Shown: positions 45,800 through 56,874 of the stretch, piece by piece
Position numbering within the stretch: the stretch's first letter is position 1
Layout: the number at the start of each line of letters is the position of its first letter
Source of the DNA: Trametopsis cervina
Lineage: Eukaryota; Basidiomycota; Agaricomycetes; Polyporales; Irpicaceae
NCBI GenBank assembly: GCA_022385755.1
Contig: MU278360.1
Coordinates: 651,692-715,691, forward strand
Direction of reading: 5' to 3'
Length of the DNA stretch: 64,000 bases
Notes under the pieces: generated by a model
Database searches by the model: none
Told to the model about the DNA's origin: nothing
The model's input: only the letters and a program-made list of their open reading frames with translations
Position numbers and translations under genes: made by a program

Positions 45800-47965
45800 C
45801 TACCTGTAGATGATCGCGACTTTCCCGAAGTCGTCATCCTCTTCACTTCCACCACCTATCAGGCGTAGCCACCGCTCCATTATAGGCCAACCTACTGAGA
45901 AACGTGTGCACAACTCATCGGTGTGGTGTTCTCCGTCTAATAGGACCGGGAGATCGGGTGGGTATGCAGGTCCAGGTGTTTGGAGAGGCATTACTGCGGC
46001 GGAGGGTGACCGTGAAAGTCGTGGACGAGGAATTCCGAGAGCACCACCACTGGAATGCTCACTATCTCCTAAATCAGTGTTCACGGTTTCCGGGGACATA
46101 CGCAAGATTGCATGCGGTGGCGAAGGTGTGCATTGTAGAGGATTGAGTTGTGTAGCATTTGACGAGCGGCGGAAGTAATCTGTCATCATTGTTGCGCTAC
46201 TATCGGAGCGTTTGCCTCGAGTGCGAACTGCAGGCATTCCGTCTCCGTGTTTTGGCACGTTTCGGGTACGTAGTTGCTCCAGCGATGTTTCGGCTGCGCT
46301 AGTTTTACGCAGCGCTTGAATCCCACTGATCGAGGTGGTTTTGACCGGCACAATTTCCGCACCTGCAGATGCCATTGTAGGTAGTGGCTCCTGCACACGT
46401 CCTCTGAAGGTCCCGCGACGTTCTCGTCTGGTGTACGGCTCCGGGCCTGGCCCTTGCGCTTGCACCTCTTGTTTGTTACTGGGTTCTTCCGTAAGAATAG
46501 GCCAACGATGTACCCTTCGCAGGAAACCCTAGGTTGATATCAAGTGATGTAAAGCAGGGGACGGTAGCACTCGTCAGTGAGAGGAGCCCACCTTCACCAC
46601 ACCAAAGCTGGTGAATCTTCGGACGTCAATTCCAAGCTCATGTGCCCCATACTCCTCCATCCATCCATAAACAGTGATTCCTGGCTTGAATCTAGAATAG
46701 AGATGAAGTAATTTTGACCAAGCCGGGATGTCCCTGCCTTCCGCACCCGGCAGATTAGAGATATGCATGGGGAGAAACAGTCAGACTGACCAGGCTTTCT
46801 CACATAAGGCCCGCACTCCTCCCGGACGTGAGGTTCGTCTGCAAGCCATTGTATACTCTTTCTCAGCGTATACATGTTGGAATACTGGAATATATCGATC
46901 ATCATTATGACCTGATAGTATCTGGAGGGTAATTTAGTCAGTGAGTAGTGCTGACATTGTAATGAGGTCGCACAAGAGGTGAGCGATCGCTTGGCGAGTA
47001 AGGCCAAGATCGCAGTCAGCTAAACGAGCTATTCGCGCAACATGGTTTGTTCCGTCGATGAACTCGCAAATCTGAAGCGGTCGTTCAGATGAATACGCAA
47101 GTTTAGGATATACTACTCTACCTTTGCAACAGTCAGATCCCAATTGGGTTCTACTCGTCGCGTTATGTTGATAAGGGCTAGTGGTACCTGCCAGTCTTGC
47201 ACAGGTGGCGGGTTTGGGTAGAATGGAAATATCTTTAGTTCAATAGAGTTGAACTCGTCTATCTGAATGGAGGTCTCCGAGTATGAATTCAGATCTTCAT
47301 AAAGCTGTTCCAATATAGCATGGATGTCGTTATAGTTCTGGGGTGTCGATAGAAACGCCGACTCTTCCTGTTGCATGTGAGGTAGTATTCATATGCACCT
47401 AGTCTGTGCTCACCTCGCAAGTGGTCAAGACTCGACTGACTTTGCGTACAACGGGCTCGTAGCAACTAAGATCCGCATTCTTGTCGAAAACAAAGCAGAC
47501 GTTGAAGCGAAAGTAATTTCTTTGGTATTTCCCTTTCAATTGCGCCGGAAATCCTATAATCCTGTGGTTTCTAGTAGCGAATTTAACCAGACGACCGTAT
47601 AGAGCTCCTCGCGGGATGATAAAGCTTCCGACTTCCTCGAAGTTGAACAGAAAGCGGGTAGATGGTGGTCCACGTTTGTGAGGCGAAGGCCACAGGGGCC
47701 TCCCTTCGAGCCTCGACATCGCAGGCGAAGACAAGACCGATACTGGGATGGTGTGGTCATCTTCCGGACGCAAAGGAGCTGGTGTAGTGGGCGATGTTGT
47801 GAACAGGCTACTGGCCGCCGTAGCATTGGCGGTGGTTGAAGATTGCCCATTAGTCGCAATCAATCCCTCTGGAACTTGATGAACAATTTTGGGTCCTTTT
47901 TTCTCGTCAAATACAGCATAGAAGACGGACTCGATACGTGGAAGAAACGATGCTCCGTCTGCCAT
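45800..47965 (-). CDS. NPR2: Nitrogen permease regulator 2 (SEACIT/GATOR1 subunit)
   Basis: With Npr3 and Iml1 it forms the GAP complex that inhibits TORC1 at the vacuole on amino-acid starvation. Start MADGASFLPRIESVFYAVFD at 47965. FDEKKGPKIVHQVPEG, then a Thr/Ser-rich loop, then FLFNFEEVGSFIIPRGALYG, KGKYQRNYFRFNVCFVFD and YEPVVRKVSRVLTTCE. Second part: ILEQLYEDLNSYSETSIQID, IELKIFPFYPNPPPVQDWQV, RPLQICEFIDGTNHVARIA, MMIDIFQYSNMYTLRKSIQ and GWMEEYGAHELGIDVRRF. The final exon is a long Ser/Pro/Arg-rich tail ending DDDFGKVAIIYR. Seven or so exons. Confidence 0.93.
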
Positions 47966-48248
47966 AATTGTGGCCAAACGGTCAGCAACACCTCATCAAG
48001 GCGGAGAGATAGCACTTGGCAGGAGATAAGTCGTGAGCTCCTGGTTCCTATTCGATCGTCAAGGCACCTACCGTTGGTGGGTCACAATGTAATGTTGAGC
48101 ATTCAACTCGAAGCTGAAGCCCGACCACAGGGGATCCGCTCGCATGCGGCTATCACCGTTAGGGTTTTGATGGGAAGATCGGGTATGAGAATCTGGACGT
48201 TGTTGCGCAAAGTTCAGTGACCGCTATCGGGGCTGATTTCTTTCTCCC
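47966..48248. promoter_or_regulatory. Shared divergent promoter (NPR2 / OGG1)
   Basis: 283 bp between head-to-head start codons. No TATA box was recognised. Confidence 0.45.
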
Positions 48249-49703
48249 ATGGCCACCGTCTCCACTATTGCGGCTGGCTTCCGTTGCCTTCCTCTTCCAG
48301 TCGCACAGCTATCTCTGGACGCCGTCTTGCAATGTGGCCAATCATTTCGCTGGGCAGTCTTCCCTTTGAAGTCCAATGACACGCCAAGTCGTGAATACCG
48401 CTTTTGCCTGCGTGACCGGGTAGTTTGTCTCCGGCAGACCCCAGATACAATACAATATCGATCTGTGTTTGCTTCAGAAGCTGCAACGAAGGCGGAAGAT
48501 GAGCTGAGGGAAGCCGAAACCCTTACATGGATCAACGACTACTTCCAACTCAACGTCGACCTTCTAGAACTATATGAGCAATGGGGTACACGGGACCCTG
48601 TGTTTCACAAGCTGAAGAATAGATTTTCTGGCATACGAATGCTTCGCCAGGATCCCTTTGAATGCCTCTTATCGTGTGTTTTGCTTAGCATTACCTATAT
48701 TGGAAACGTGTTAACCCCTCCATAGGTTCATATGTTCATCGAACAATAACATCGGGCGCATAACAAAGATGGTCAAGGCCCTCTGCACGGAGTATTCACC
48801 TGCACTCTTGTCTCTTGATTCACCTTCTGAACTGTCAGCAGCCAATGGTTCACCACAGACGTACCATCCGTTTCCTTCTCCTTCTGCATTGGCTGGCCCG
48901 GCTGTAGCGGCAAGGTTGAGGGCGCTGGGGTTCGGATACAGGGCTGAATTCATACAGAAGACGGCAAAAATGCTCGTTGATGCACATGGTTCCGTACCAT
49001 CCAAAGACTCTGGCGTTGAACCTGCCGAAGAATGGTTGAAGACCCTGCGGAAACTGGATACGGCTTCCGCGCGTAGCGAATTGCTCAAATTTGTAGGCGT
49101 AGGTCGCAAAGTAGCTGATTGTGTACTACTGATGAGCTTGGACAAGGTACGCTGCCCTTGAACGTCCGACGTAACTGACCTGACTCACTGTGTCAGCGCG
49201 AGGTGGTACCCGTGGATACGCATGTGCATCAGATAGCGGTAAAGCACTACGGACTGTCTGGGTCTAAAACGAAGGCAGCAACGAACCCCGCGCTATACGA
49301 GCAAGTTAACACGAAGCTTGTGGGAGTGTGGGGAGAATACGCAGGCTGGGCTCATTCTGTGAATTACCCTTGCGACTGGTGTTTAGTCCCAAAAAAACTG
49401 ATTCATTTCCAGGTGCTGTTCACATCCGACCTGAAGGCTTTCTCCTCGTACGGAATATCCTCTACACCCTCGACAGTCGTAGCCCCCCGCCCCGCCAGTG
49501 AAGCATCAACGTTAGTAGCCTCTCCTACAACTTCACCGCGCAAGAGGAAGGTCCCACAGTCGTCTGATACCCAATCGAATATTCCAGAAGAGCATGAGAC
49601 TCTTCAAACCCGAGAAAGAGACCCCTTCTCAGTTCCGATCGATAGTAGTATGGCCGATCGTGTCAAGAGACGCAGGCGAGGGAAAGCTGCACCTGCAGAA
49701 TAG
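48249..49703 (+). CDS. OGG1: 8-oxoguanine DNA glycosylase/lyase
   Basis: Removes 8-oxoguanine opposite C and nicks the strand (base excision repair). Start MATVSTIAAGFRCLPLPVAQ. Then LQCGQSFRWAVF and QDPFECLLSFICSSNNNIGR, joined over an intron. ALGFGYRAEFIQKTAKML follows. The helix-hairpin-helix is LLKFVGVGRKVADCVLLMSL, with catalytic Lys in GRKVADC and catalytic Asp in VPVDTHVHQIA. EYAGWAHS is joined over a 54-nt intron to VLFTSDLKAFSSYG. A Ser/Pro/Lys-rich tail ends DRVKRRRRGKAAPAE, probably a nuclear localisation signal. Four exons, intact. Confidence 0.96.
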
Positions 49704-49962
49704 TGCCGTTCTGTTCATAAAGATTTTGCGGCCTAGTATCATAGGGATATACAATGCCAGCCCGTTATTGTATTGTACTTACACTAGTGTTTCAAGGAAG
49801 ACTCGCCTTATATTTTGCACTTGCAATTCGCCACGGCATCGATATGATAACTACTTTAAGTGGCAGTAATGACGCGGCACTTACGCGCGAAGGCGCTGAG
49901 ATAACCGTGAGGTTGTACCTGGCACTTCCCTTCCTCTCCCCGTGCCCAACTGGAATTCTCTC

Positions 49963-52056
49963 ATGGCTTCGTCGTCGGGAAAAGCTAAACTCGTTGAAGT
50001 CCCAGACGATCACGAACAAACCGGTTCAGAATCAGACGCCTCTGAAGAAGAAAATCTCGGCGACCATACTCTGCCAGAAGCCAGTGCACCGTCTACATCC
50101 AGCAAAAAGAAGAAAAAGAAGAGGAGCAAGGCAGTCAAGGCCCTGAATGCTCTGAGAGGAGGGAAGGATCATGTGCCTCAGCAACTCGTCGATGCCGTCC
50201 TGGATAAGGTGAAGGAGACCGGACAGGTACCTGAAGCAAACGAGGAGACGGTGAGGGCTGCTCTGGAGCAGATGAAGATAAAGGATGTTATACAGGGCAA
50301 AGCCGGTGTCGGTGGAATCAATAAGAAGGATGTTGGAAGTCACAAAGTCCGTGAATGAATGCATATGCGTTGATACATCGAGCTGATCGTATAATTATCA
50401 CTCTAGTTCTGGGGCACCCAACCCGTTCCACAAATTGGTATGCGGGTCGTAAGTTCGCTCGATGCTCGTTGCTGAAATGCTTCTTCCAGGCGACGAGCTT
50501 CCAGAGTCAGACGGATATATTGAACCTTCCAAACCGTCTTCGGAAGTACGGCAGGAACCATTCCAACTACAGCACCAGTTTGAGTGGTCGGATCTCGACG
50601 TTGCCGACGACGCTCAGGTCTGTCAGGGGCTGTATCACGCATCATATGGTGAGACTGAGCTGCGAATATACAGCTCCGTGAACTTTACGAGCTGCTATCT
50701 GCAAATTACATTGAGGACGACGATGCGGAATTTCGTTTCCAATACTCTGCTGAATTCTTGCGGTGGTATGTATCTGAATTATCTGGTTGACCACCGAGTT
50801 AATTTTTCTTTACAGGGCTCTTAAACCCCCAGGATATCACAAAGCATGGCATGTCGGAGTGCGCGTTGCCTCCAATAAGAAGCTTGTGGCATTTATATCC
50901 GCAGTGCCCATTACGCTCCGTGTTCGCGAAAAGTGTGTACTGTCAATTAGCAAGGAGGAATTATACTCATTATGTTTGAAAGTACATTGAATGCGAGCGA
51001 GGTCAACTTTCTATGCATACACAAGAAGCTTCGCTCCAAACGACTGGCTCCCGTTCTGATCAAAGAAGTCACTCGGCGTTGCAACATCAAGGGTGTCTTC
51101 CAAGCACTCTATACTGCTGGTATACTTCTGCCGACCCCTGTAGCGACTTGCAAGTAAGGATGATTTGCACTTGCGCGTAAACCTCAAGAGCTGATCAGAC
51201 CTCATGAAGATATCATCACCGTTGCCTAAATGTCCCAAAGTTGGTCAACGTGCAATTCACCCATGTACCATCCAACATGACTTTGGCTCGAATGATCCGT
51301 CTGAACAAGGTCCCTGAACGACCAAAGCTGCTAGCCCAAGGACTCCGCGAGATGGAGGAGAAGGATGTCCCCGAAGTCACAAAACTCTACGGAAAATATA
51401 TGCAGCGTTTCGGGATGTCTATCAATCTCAATGAGGATGAAGTTAGGCATAATTTCCTTAGCGGTCGGGGCGATGGTCCTGGTAGTCCAGATAGCTGGAA
51501 GCGGCCTAGAGAGGGGCAAGTGGTTTGGACATACGTTGTTGAGGTGAAGCCCACCTGCCATCCAGCTATAAGGTAAAGTGGCCTTATTCTTACTTGTGAT
51601 TTCTAGGATCCGAGCTCGCACAAGATCACCGACTTTTGGTCATTCTATTCCCTGCCATCGACCATCATGACTTCCATAACGCATAATTTGCTCAATGCGG
51701 CCTATCTCTACTACTATGCCACGGATGTTGCTTTCCAACCCGACGCAGAAAATGATGGCAGTTTGAAGAAACGTCTGGAAGAATTAGTAAACGACGCACT
51801 CGTGGTTGCCGACCAAGGAAAATTCGACGTTTTCAACGCTCTTACCCTCATGGACAACGTTCAATTTCTCAACGATCTGAGGGTACGAGCCACTGGTTGC
51901 GAAATTTCCACCGTGCTGATATTATGTGTACAGTTCGGTGCTGGAAGTGGTCTTTTGAACTACTACGTCTATAACTGGAGAACCACGCCACTTGCCGGTC
52001 TCATGCCTGTAGACGGGGTACCTGCGGGTAAAGGTATCGGTGTGGTCATGCTATAA
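49963..52056 (+). CDS. NMT1: Glycylpeptide N-tetradecanoyltransferase (N-myristoyltransferase)
   Basis: Transfers myristate from myristoyl-CoA to N-terminal Gly of proteins in the cytosol. Start [18 protein letters not shown], with a Lys cluster ([16 protein letters not shown]) typical of the ribosome-binding N-terminal region. [39 protein letters not shown], and the first family signature [20 protein letters not shown]. Then [20 protein letters not shown], a long middle exon, [20 protein letters not shown], and the C-terminus GVVML, whose free carboxylate acts in catalysis. The second signature normally reads KFGxGDG; here it is RFGAGSG, formed across an intron, so two signature positions differ. 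About eight exons. Confidence 0.95.
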
Positions 52057-52479
52057 TACATCCTTCTCGCATGCGTGAGGAAGGCTCTATCTCGACAATG
52101 TCAATAGCCAAACATGAAATCCTGTCTCGTAATTGGAACCAAAGTTCTGTATCGACAGGCGCCAATACGTATCCGAAATTGGAAGGTAGCGTGATTGAGA
52201 GCGCGAATAGGACTACCGAGAGTTGTATATTCCATACAAAGAAGACCGGCAAGATTCTAATGCATACTGATATTCCTTCTTCTATGGAGTGCAGATAAAT
52301 ACGGCTGACCAAACCTGCCTCCCACAGCGGCTCACAGATCATTGCACCGTTGTGTCAGCCCCCGTAACTATAAAAGTCTGAGTATTTAGGAAGACCTTCT
52401 CTCGCCCCGCACTTCACTCCTTCCTCCCGACATCCTCGACCTCCGCCACATCCTCCTCCCCCCTTCTACCACCACCGCA
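52057..52479. promoter_or_regulatory. Intergenic region with CT-rich leader
   Basis: About 420 bp. The last 100 bp before the ATG at 52480 are strongly C/T rich (CTTCCTCCCGACATCC and similar), as in strongly expressed filamentous fungal promoters. It follows ACTATAAAAGTC at 52367-52378, a good TATA box. Confidence 0.6.
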
Positions 52480-54457
52480 ATGGAGATTCCTCAGCATCTC
52501 TTCTTCGTCCCCGCACTCAACTCCCACCACAGCGGAGCCACCAAGGTAACCGCAGACACCAGGAAGCGCTTCGACGACGTCAACGAGAGGAAGCCAAAGT
52601 TGAAAGGTCTCTTCCGTGCACTCAAGCCATCGTTGAAGACACAAGGCAAGAGGAAGGAGCTCAACATCAAGCCAGCTTCATCTCAACGAGTGGCCTCGCC
52701 TTCGCTCACAACCGACGTTGTGGCTGACAGGGTACGCAGCCAAGGACAGATCAAGTCAGCCACCCGTATCACAGCCATCCGACAGACAGCAACATCTCCG
52801 CCAGAGAATAGCACTCCGATCACTCGTCGACTACCAGTGAAGATACGCATGTCGCCTCCGGTACCCAACAAGACGTCTGTGTCTCCGACTCTTGCCAGTG
52901 TCAAGGCCAGGGTCCCGGTTCCATCTGTTCGCAAAGTCGAAGGTAGCAAGAGCAAGTCTCCTCTTCTGTCGTCGTCGCGTCCCAGGATCGTACAACAGCT
53001 GCATACTCCGCCAGCCACCCCGCCACTCGACTCGGATGCTTCAAGGTCTATTGTTCGTAAGGCTGAGAGCACCGTCAAGATACCACGGTCGACGGCAATG
53101 GTCTTCTCCAAGGCAGCTCTCCCTCGCTCGAAAGCAATGACATTCAAGCAGGAGCAGCATCCGGTCACCAAGAAGATCGCTGAGGTCCCAGTCCGCCGCT
53201 CGGCAGCCAAGCCTGTCACACCAGTTCAGAAGGAAACACACAAGGCTCTCGCAAGCACTGCCATGCCGAAGCCAGTATCCAAGCCCAAGGTCGTGCAAAT
53301 CAGCGTCGCGAAGATCAACACCCCTATCAAGACATCGAGAACACCAGCGATGCTCGCGGCCTCTAAGAAACCGACCTCGCCCAAGACCCAAGTTCCAGCA
53401 AGAGTCGCAGTGGCCGCAACATCAAGCCCTGTCAAATACTCTGTGAGTGATCAGCCAGCTGAAGAGGCATATGATCTGACGGACAACGTACAGGAGAAGA
53501 AGTTGGCTCAAGTCTCATTGCTTGAAGTCAAGTCCGCAGAAGTCAAGGTCCCAGAAGTCGAGTCCGTGGCTATCGAATCAAAGCCAGAGATCATAGCAGT
53601 GAGTGACTTTGTCTTCTTCCACGTGATCGCCGTCTCATGGAGCATGCAGAGCGAACTCGTCGTCCCCAAGGCCGAAGCATGCATAGAAATAGTATGTGAA
53701 GAGTCGCCTGTTGAGCATGGCGTCCAGCAAATGACCGCGGTGGATTCCAAGGCGGCGAACGACAAGTCTCCTGAGGCATCTTCTTCCGGGGGTTCCAGTG
53801 GTCGCCTCAGTCCTCTTCAGGTGGCCCATAGCCCAGTCATAGGTGAACTCCAGGGTGCCTTCGATCGTCGCAAGACCGCCATCTCCGGTCAATCTAGCAT
53901 ACGAAAACTGTGAGTGCCTTTGATCTCATGGAAGGGTAGCGCGCTCACATTGTCGTCGGCAGTCCAATCCACGCTAAGCAGGAACAAGTACCGATCGAGT
54001 CCATCCGACCGCCATTGTCCGTGGTAACAAATAACGCCGCAAGGTGAGCATTTCTGGGTGCATCCTCAACATTCCAAGCTGACAGTCTTCGTTCTCTTCC
54101 AGTGGCATCCAGGCTCGCATCGCCGCGATGTATGCTTCCGCAGGCGTCAAGGCACCCGCACAGCCCACTGTGATCGCCATGGGCCCACGGGTGTGCCAAT
54201 TCAGAAGACCTGATCTCCTTGAAACCGACAAGGCATCGAGGGATGCTAAAATCCAGCGCGAGATCGAAGCGCTTCGCAACATGAACAGAGTGGGCACCAC
54301 CAGCGCGGCTATCGTCAGGACGCGAGCATTCGGTGGCAGCGGGACTGCGAATGCGGGAGCAATGGCGGCGGAGGAGCGAGCTATTCCGCTGCATCTAAGG
54401 AAGGTTGTAGAGCGAGTGCGCCGGGAACGCAGCGAAGGACTCACGCAAGAGATATAG
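52480..54457 (+). CDS. Ser/Pro/Lys-rich hypothetical protein
   Basis: I do not recognise a family. Start MEIPQHLFFVPALNSHHSG. The first exon is about 470 codons of low complexity: basic N-terminus (RKPKLKGLFRALKPSLK), many SP/TP sites (possible kinase targets) and repeats of the type VSKPKVVQISVAK. A stretch at 53599-53646 starts GTGAGTGAC, ends CATGCAG, is 48 nt long and free of stops; it looks like an in-frame intron whose removal joins KPEIIA to SELVVPKAE. Two further introns (GTGAGTGCC... and GTGAGCATT...) are in phase into LPIHAKQEQVPIESIRPP and SGIQARIAAMYASAG. The end is VVERVRRERSEGLTQEI. The composition suggests a disordered cytoskeletal or nuclear protein; no more can be said. Confidence 0.65.
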
Positions 54458-54511
54458 AAGAGACAAGACAAGGGACAAGAGACAAGGGACAAGAGACAAG
54501 AGACAAGAGAT
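54458..54511 (+). repeat. 7-bp tandem repeat just after the stop codon
   Basis: About seven copies of GACAAGA/GACAAGG start directly after the TAG of the preceding gene, so the repeat is in its 3' untranslated region. Purine-rich on the plus strand. Confidence 0.85.
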
Positions 54512-54960
54512 GATTGTTTTCGATATGAGGTAGGGCTTGATGCCCTAACGCACAAAGCAGAGAGACAGCAGGGATTGATTCCCTTGGATCCGGGGTTCGA
54601 GTTGGCGAATGGTAGAGAGAAGACTTGGGCGGTGAGGTTGAGGAGTTACGGCAGACGCAGTAGTCAAAATCGGATGCGCACAACCCTGGGCCATATGCAT
54701 ACATTGGAGGCACCCACCCTTCATGCGAGCTCGCGCGTAATTACTGCTATATGCCTGTAGTATTCAGTGATACCTTGGTTGAATCATATTGTCCAAGATC
54801 CAACTCTCTTACCCGTGGCCGCGCCCAGTGGCTTTTTTTCTGCGCCCACTGATCTTCACAGACTGTACTCGATGCAGCCACAATGCCAATATGCGTATAA
54901 TAGAAAGTAGTACAATCATGAACAATGTCCCAAGTTATCTTAATGCATCAACTAATGAGT
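54512..54960. other. Convergent intergenic region
   Basis: About 450 bp between the 7-bp repeat and the UFD1 stop codon. No gene was recognised. Confidence 0.4.
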
Positions 54961-56657
54961 CTAGTCGCTATACATGCCTTCGTCGTCGTCATATCCATTG
55001 AACTCATTATCATCATCATTGTCACTGTCGACATTAATAACTTCCGGCTGATTCTGTGGTGGTCTTTGCGAAGGTTGCGTGTTGCTCCTTCCAGGCTGAG
55101 ATACAGAAGGGGCAACAGACCGCGAACCTAGTGCGTGGCCAGAGACTCCCCAATTGTGGGTTGCTGGTTGCGCCTGCGGTCGTGAGGCTGCTTGCTCTTG
55201 TGCCTTACTTTTACTTGAAGATGAAGAGCCAAGTAGGGTGCTACCCGAGCCGCTGAAAGCTGGGAGCTGTGCACAAAAGCTTAATAGACGTTCCGCCGAC
55301 ATCTAATCAAGGGACATACCGATGGTTGTGGTTGTGAATCGGATTTGGAAGGAGGAGGAGAGTAATCTGGGACGTTGTAACCGAAGAACAGCTGCCCGAA
55401 AGGAAGGTTCAGGGGTGCAGGGACGGTCGTTTCAGATCCGAGTGTGTTGTTTGTCACCACGCGATGTTTGCTGAGACCACCAAGCATTAGTAAAGGTTAA
55501 CTGCCATGAATGCGTTGAGCGGACATACTCAGTACGAAGAATCTTGCTGTCGTCCGCTACTGGTTCTGGCGGCCGATGCCCGATGCCCTTGCCCTTTGTT
55601 TTCCTGCCATCTAACGCCTGTCCTTTCCCTTTGAAAGCTTCCCAACTATCACCATCTTTCTTCACGGTGGTTCCGCGAGTGTTGGTACCGGCAAATGTCC
55701 CAGCTAACGCTGATCCTGGCCTCGAAGACCCCGGGGTGGAAGAGTCGACATCTATACCAAGCTTCGAGGCCATGGTAGCTTGCGGGAGTGGTTTAGGTCG
55801 CTCTGGCTCCTTATATCCTACAGGTGGGGCGAAGTCTACCTCCAAGTCAGTGTCAATAACGTTTATTCCTTCCCCGCCTGGCTGTGTCTCCATAATAAGA
55901 AGGCCGAAAACAATCTTGTTGTAGGATATCTCGATGATATCGCCTTGCGTAAGGGCAGAGAATGACCGTAGAGCTTGCTCCAATCTGCAATGCGATTAAC
56001 AGGAAGATTATGGACACGACTGACATGCGTACTCACACAGCCTTAGGGTCAGATATTTCCAAGAAGTGTACATGTTGCGGTTGTAGCTTCACGAATTTGC
56101 CCTTCGGAAGTTCCGTTCCTACTACTCGGATTGGGTCCCCTTCATTCAGTCGCAAAGTTTGCATCATCCAGTGGGGTAAATGACAGACTCCCTCCTCCGC
56201 GATGAACTCTAATACACCTGCATGCGTAGAGGCTGCTGGATTCGATGGATTGCTGAGCCTGAACATGAATGGAAACTCGAGATCCAATTGCGTTAGCCTC
56301 GCAAGAGCAGATTGGGGCATTATTACTATTATATGTAGCTTAGAGAACGATTTCGCGGGTGTAGTGGTGAAGTACGCACTCTTGCCACCATAGCTGACGC
56401 TCTCCCGCTCGTTGCCAGGCAGTATTGCCATGCTATAAGCTTTGAAGTAGTCATCGTATGACCGGGGGTTTGCACGATGTCTCTGTCCTTGCATACCGCC
56501 TAGCCCACCACTAAGAGCCAATGTCAGTACATGCCTCTGAGATGAGTTTCACACATACGCGAACTGAGCAAAAAGGTTGGCAGGGTTGCCTCCAAACTAG
56601 ACCCTTCGTATGAGTATCGGTCGTAGATTAACGTGAAATACCACTTACGAAGTCCAT
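54961..56657 (-). CDS. UFD1: Ubiquitin fusion degradation protein 1
   Basis: Binds Npl4 and Cdc48/p97 and delivers ubiquitylated proteins, notably in ER-associated degradation. Start MDF at 56657, intron, then FGGNPANLFAQFA, intron, then GLGGMQGQRHRANPRSYDDY. The UT3 double-psi barrel domain follows: YGGKSAYFTTTPAKSF, IIVIMPQSALARLTQLDLE, GVLEFIAEEGVCHLPHWMM and ELPKGKFVKLQPQHVHFLEI. ALRSFSALTQGDIIEISYN and DLEVDFAPPVGYKEPERP continue it. The tail is Ser/Gln/Pro rich, ending NEFNGYDDDEGMYSD. Five or more exons. No anomaly. Confidence 0.95.
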
Positions 56658-56874
56658 TTTGGTTGATGATGCAGATGGATGTCAATGTCTAACCTGTTTG
56701 TGGTCGTGTTCAAGCCAGTAAGCTCTTACTGCCGTGAATTCCATTCATTAATGACGCGTCTTTGAGCGTCTGTGGCTCGCCACGGTCCGCAGACCAAAAT
56801 AAATATTGATTTGACTAATTCACCGTAAGTCGCGTCGCGATCTGAGATCCACGACCTCACCTTGACTTTTCACC
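56658..56874. promoter_or_regulatory. Shared divergent promoter (UFD1 / CCT4)
   Basis: 217 bp between head-to-head start codons of two proteostasis genes; the shortest shared promoter in the window. Confidence 0.55.

Noticed and set aside
52683..53391. Long reverse-strand frames opposite the Ser/Pro-rich gene
   Set aside because: Shadow of biased codon composition; no introns, motifs or start context.
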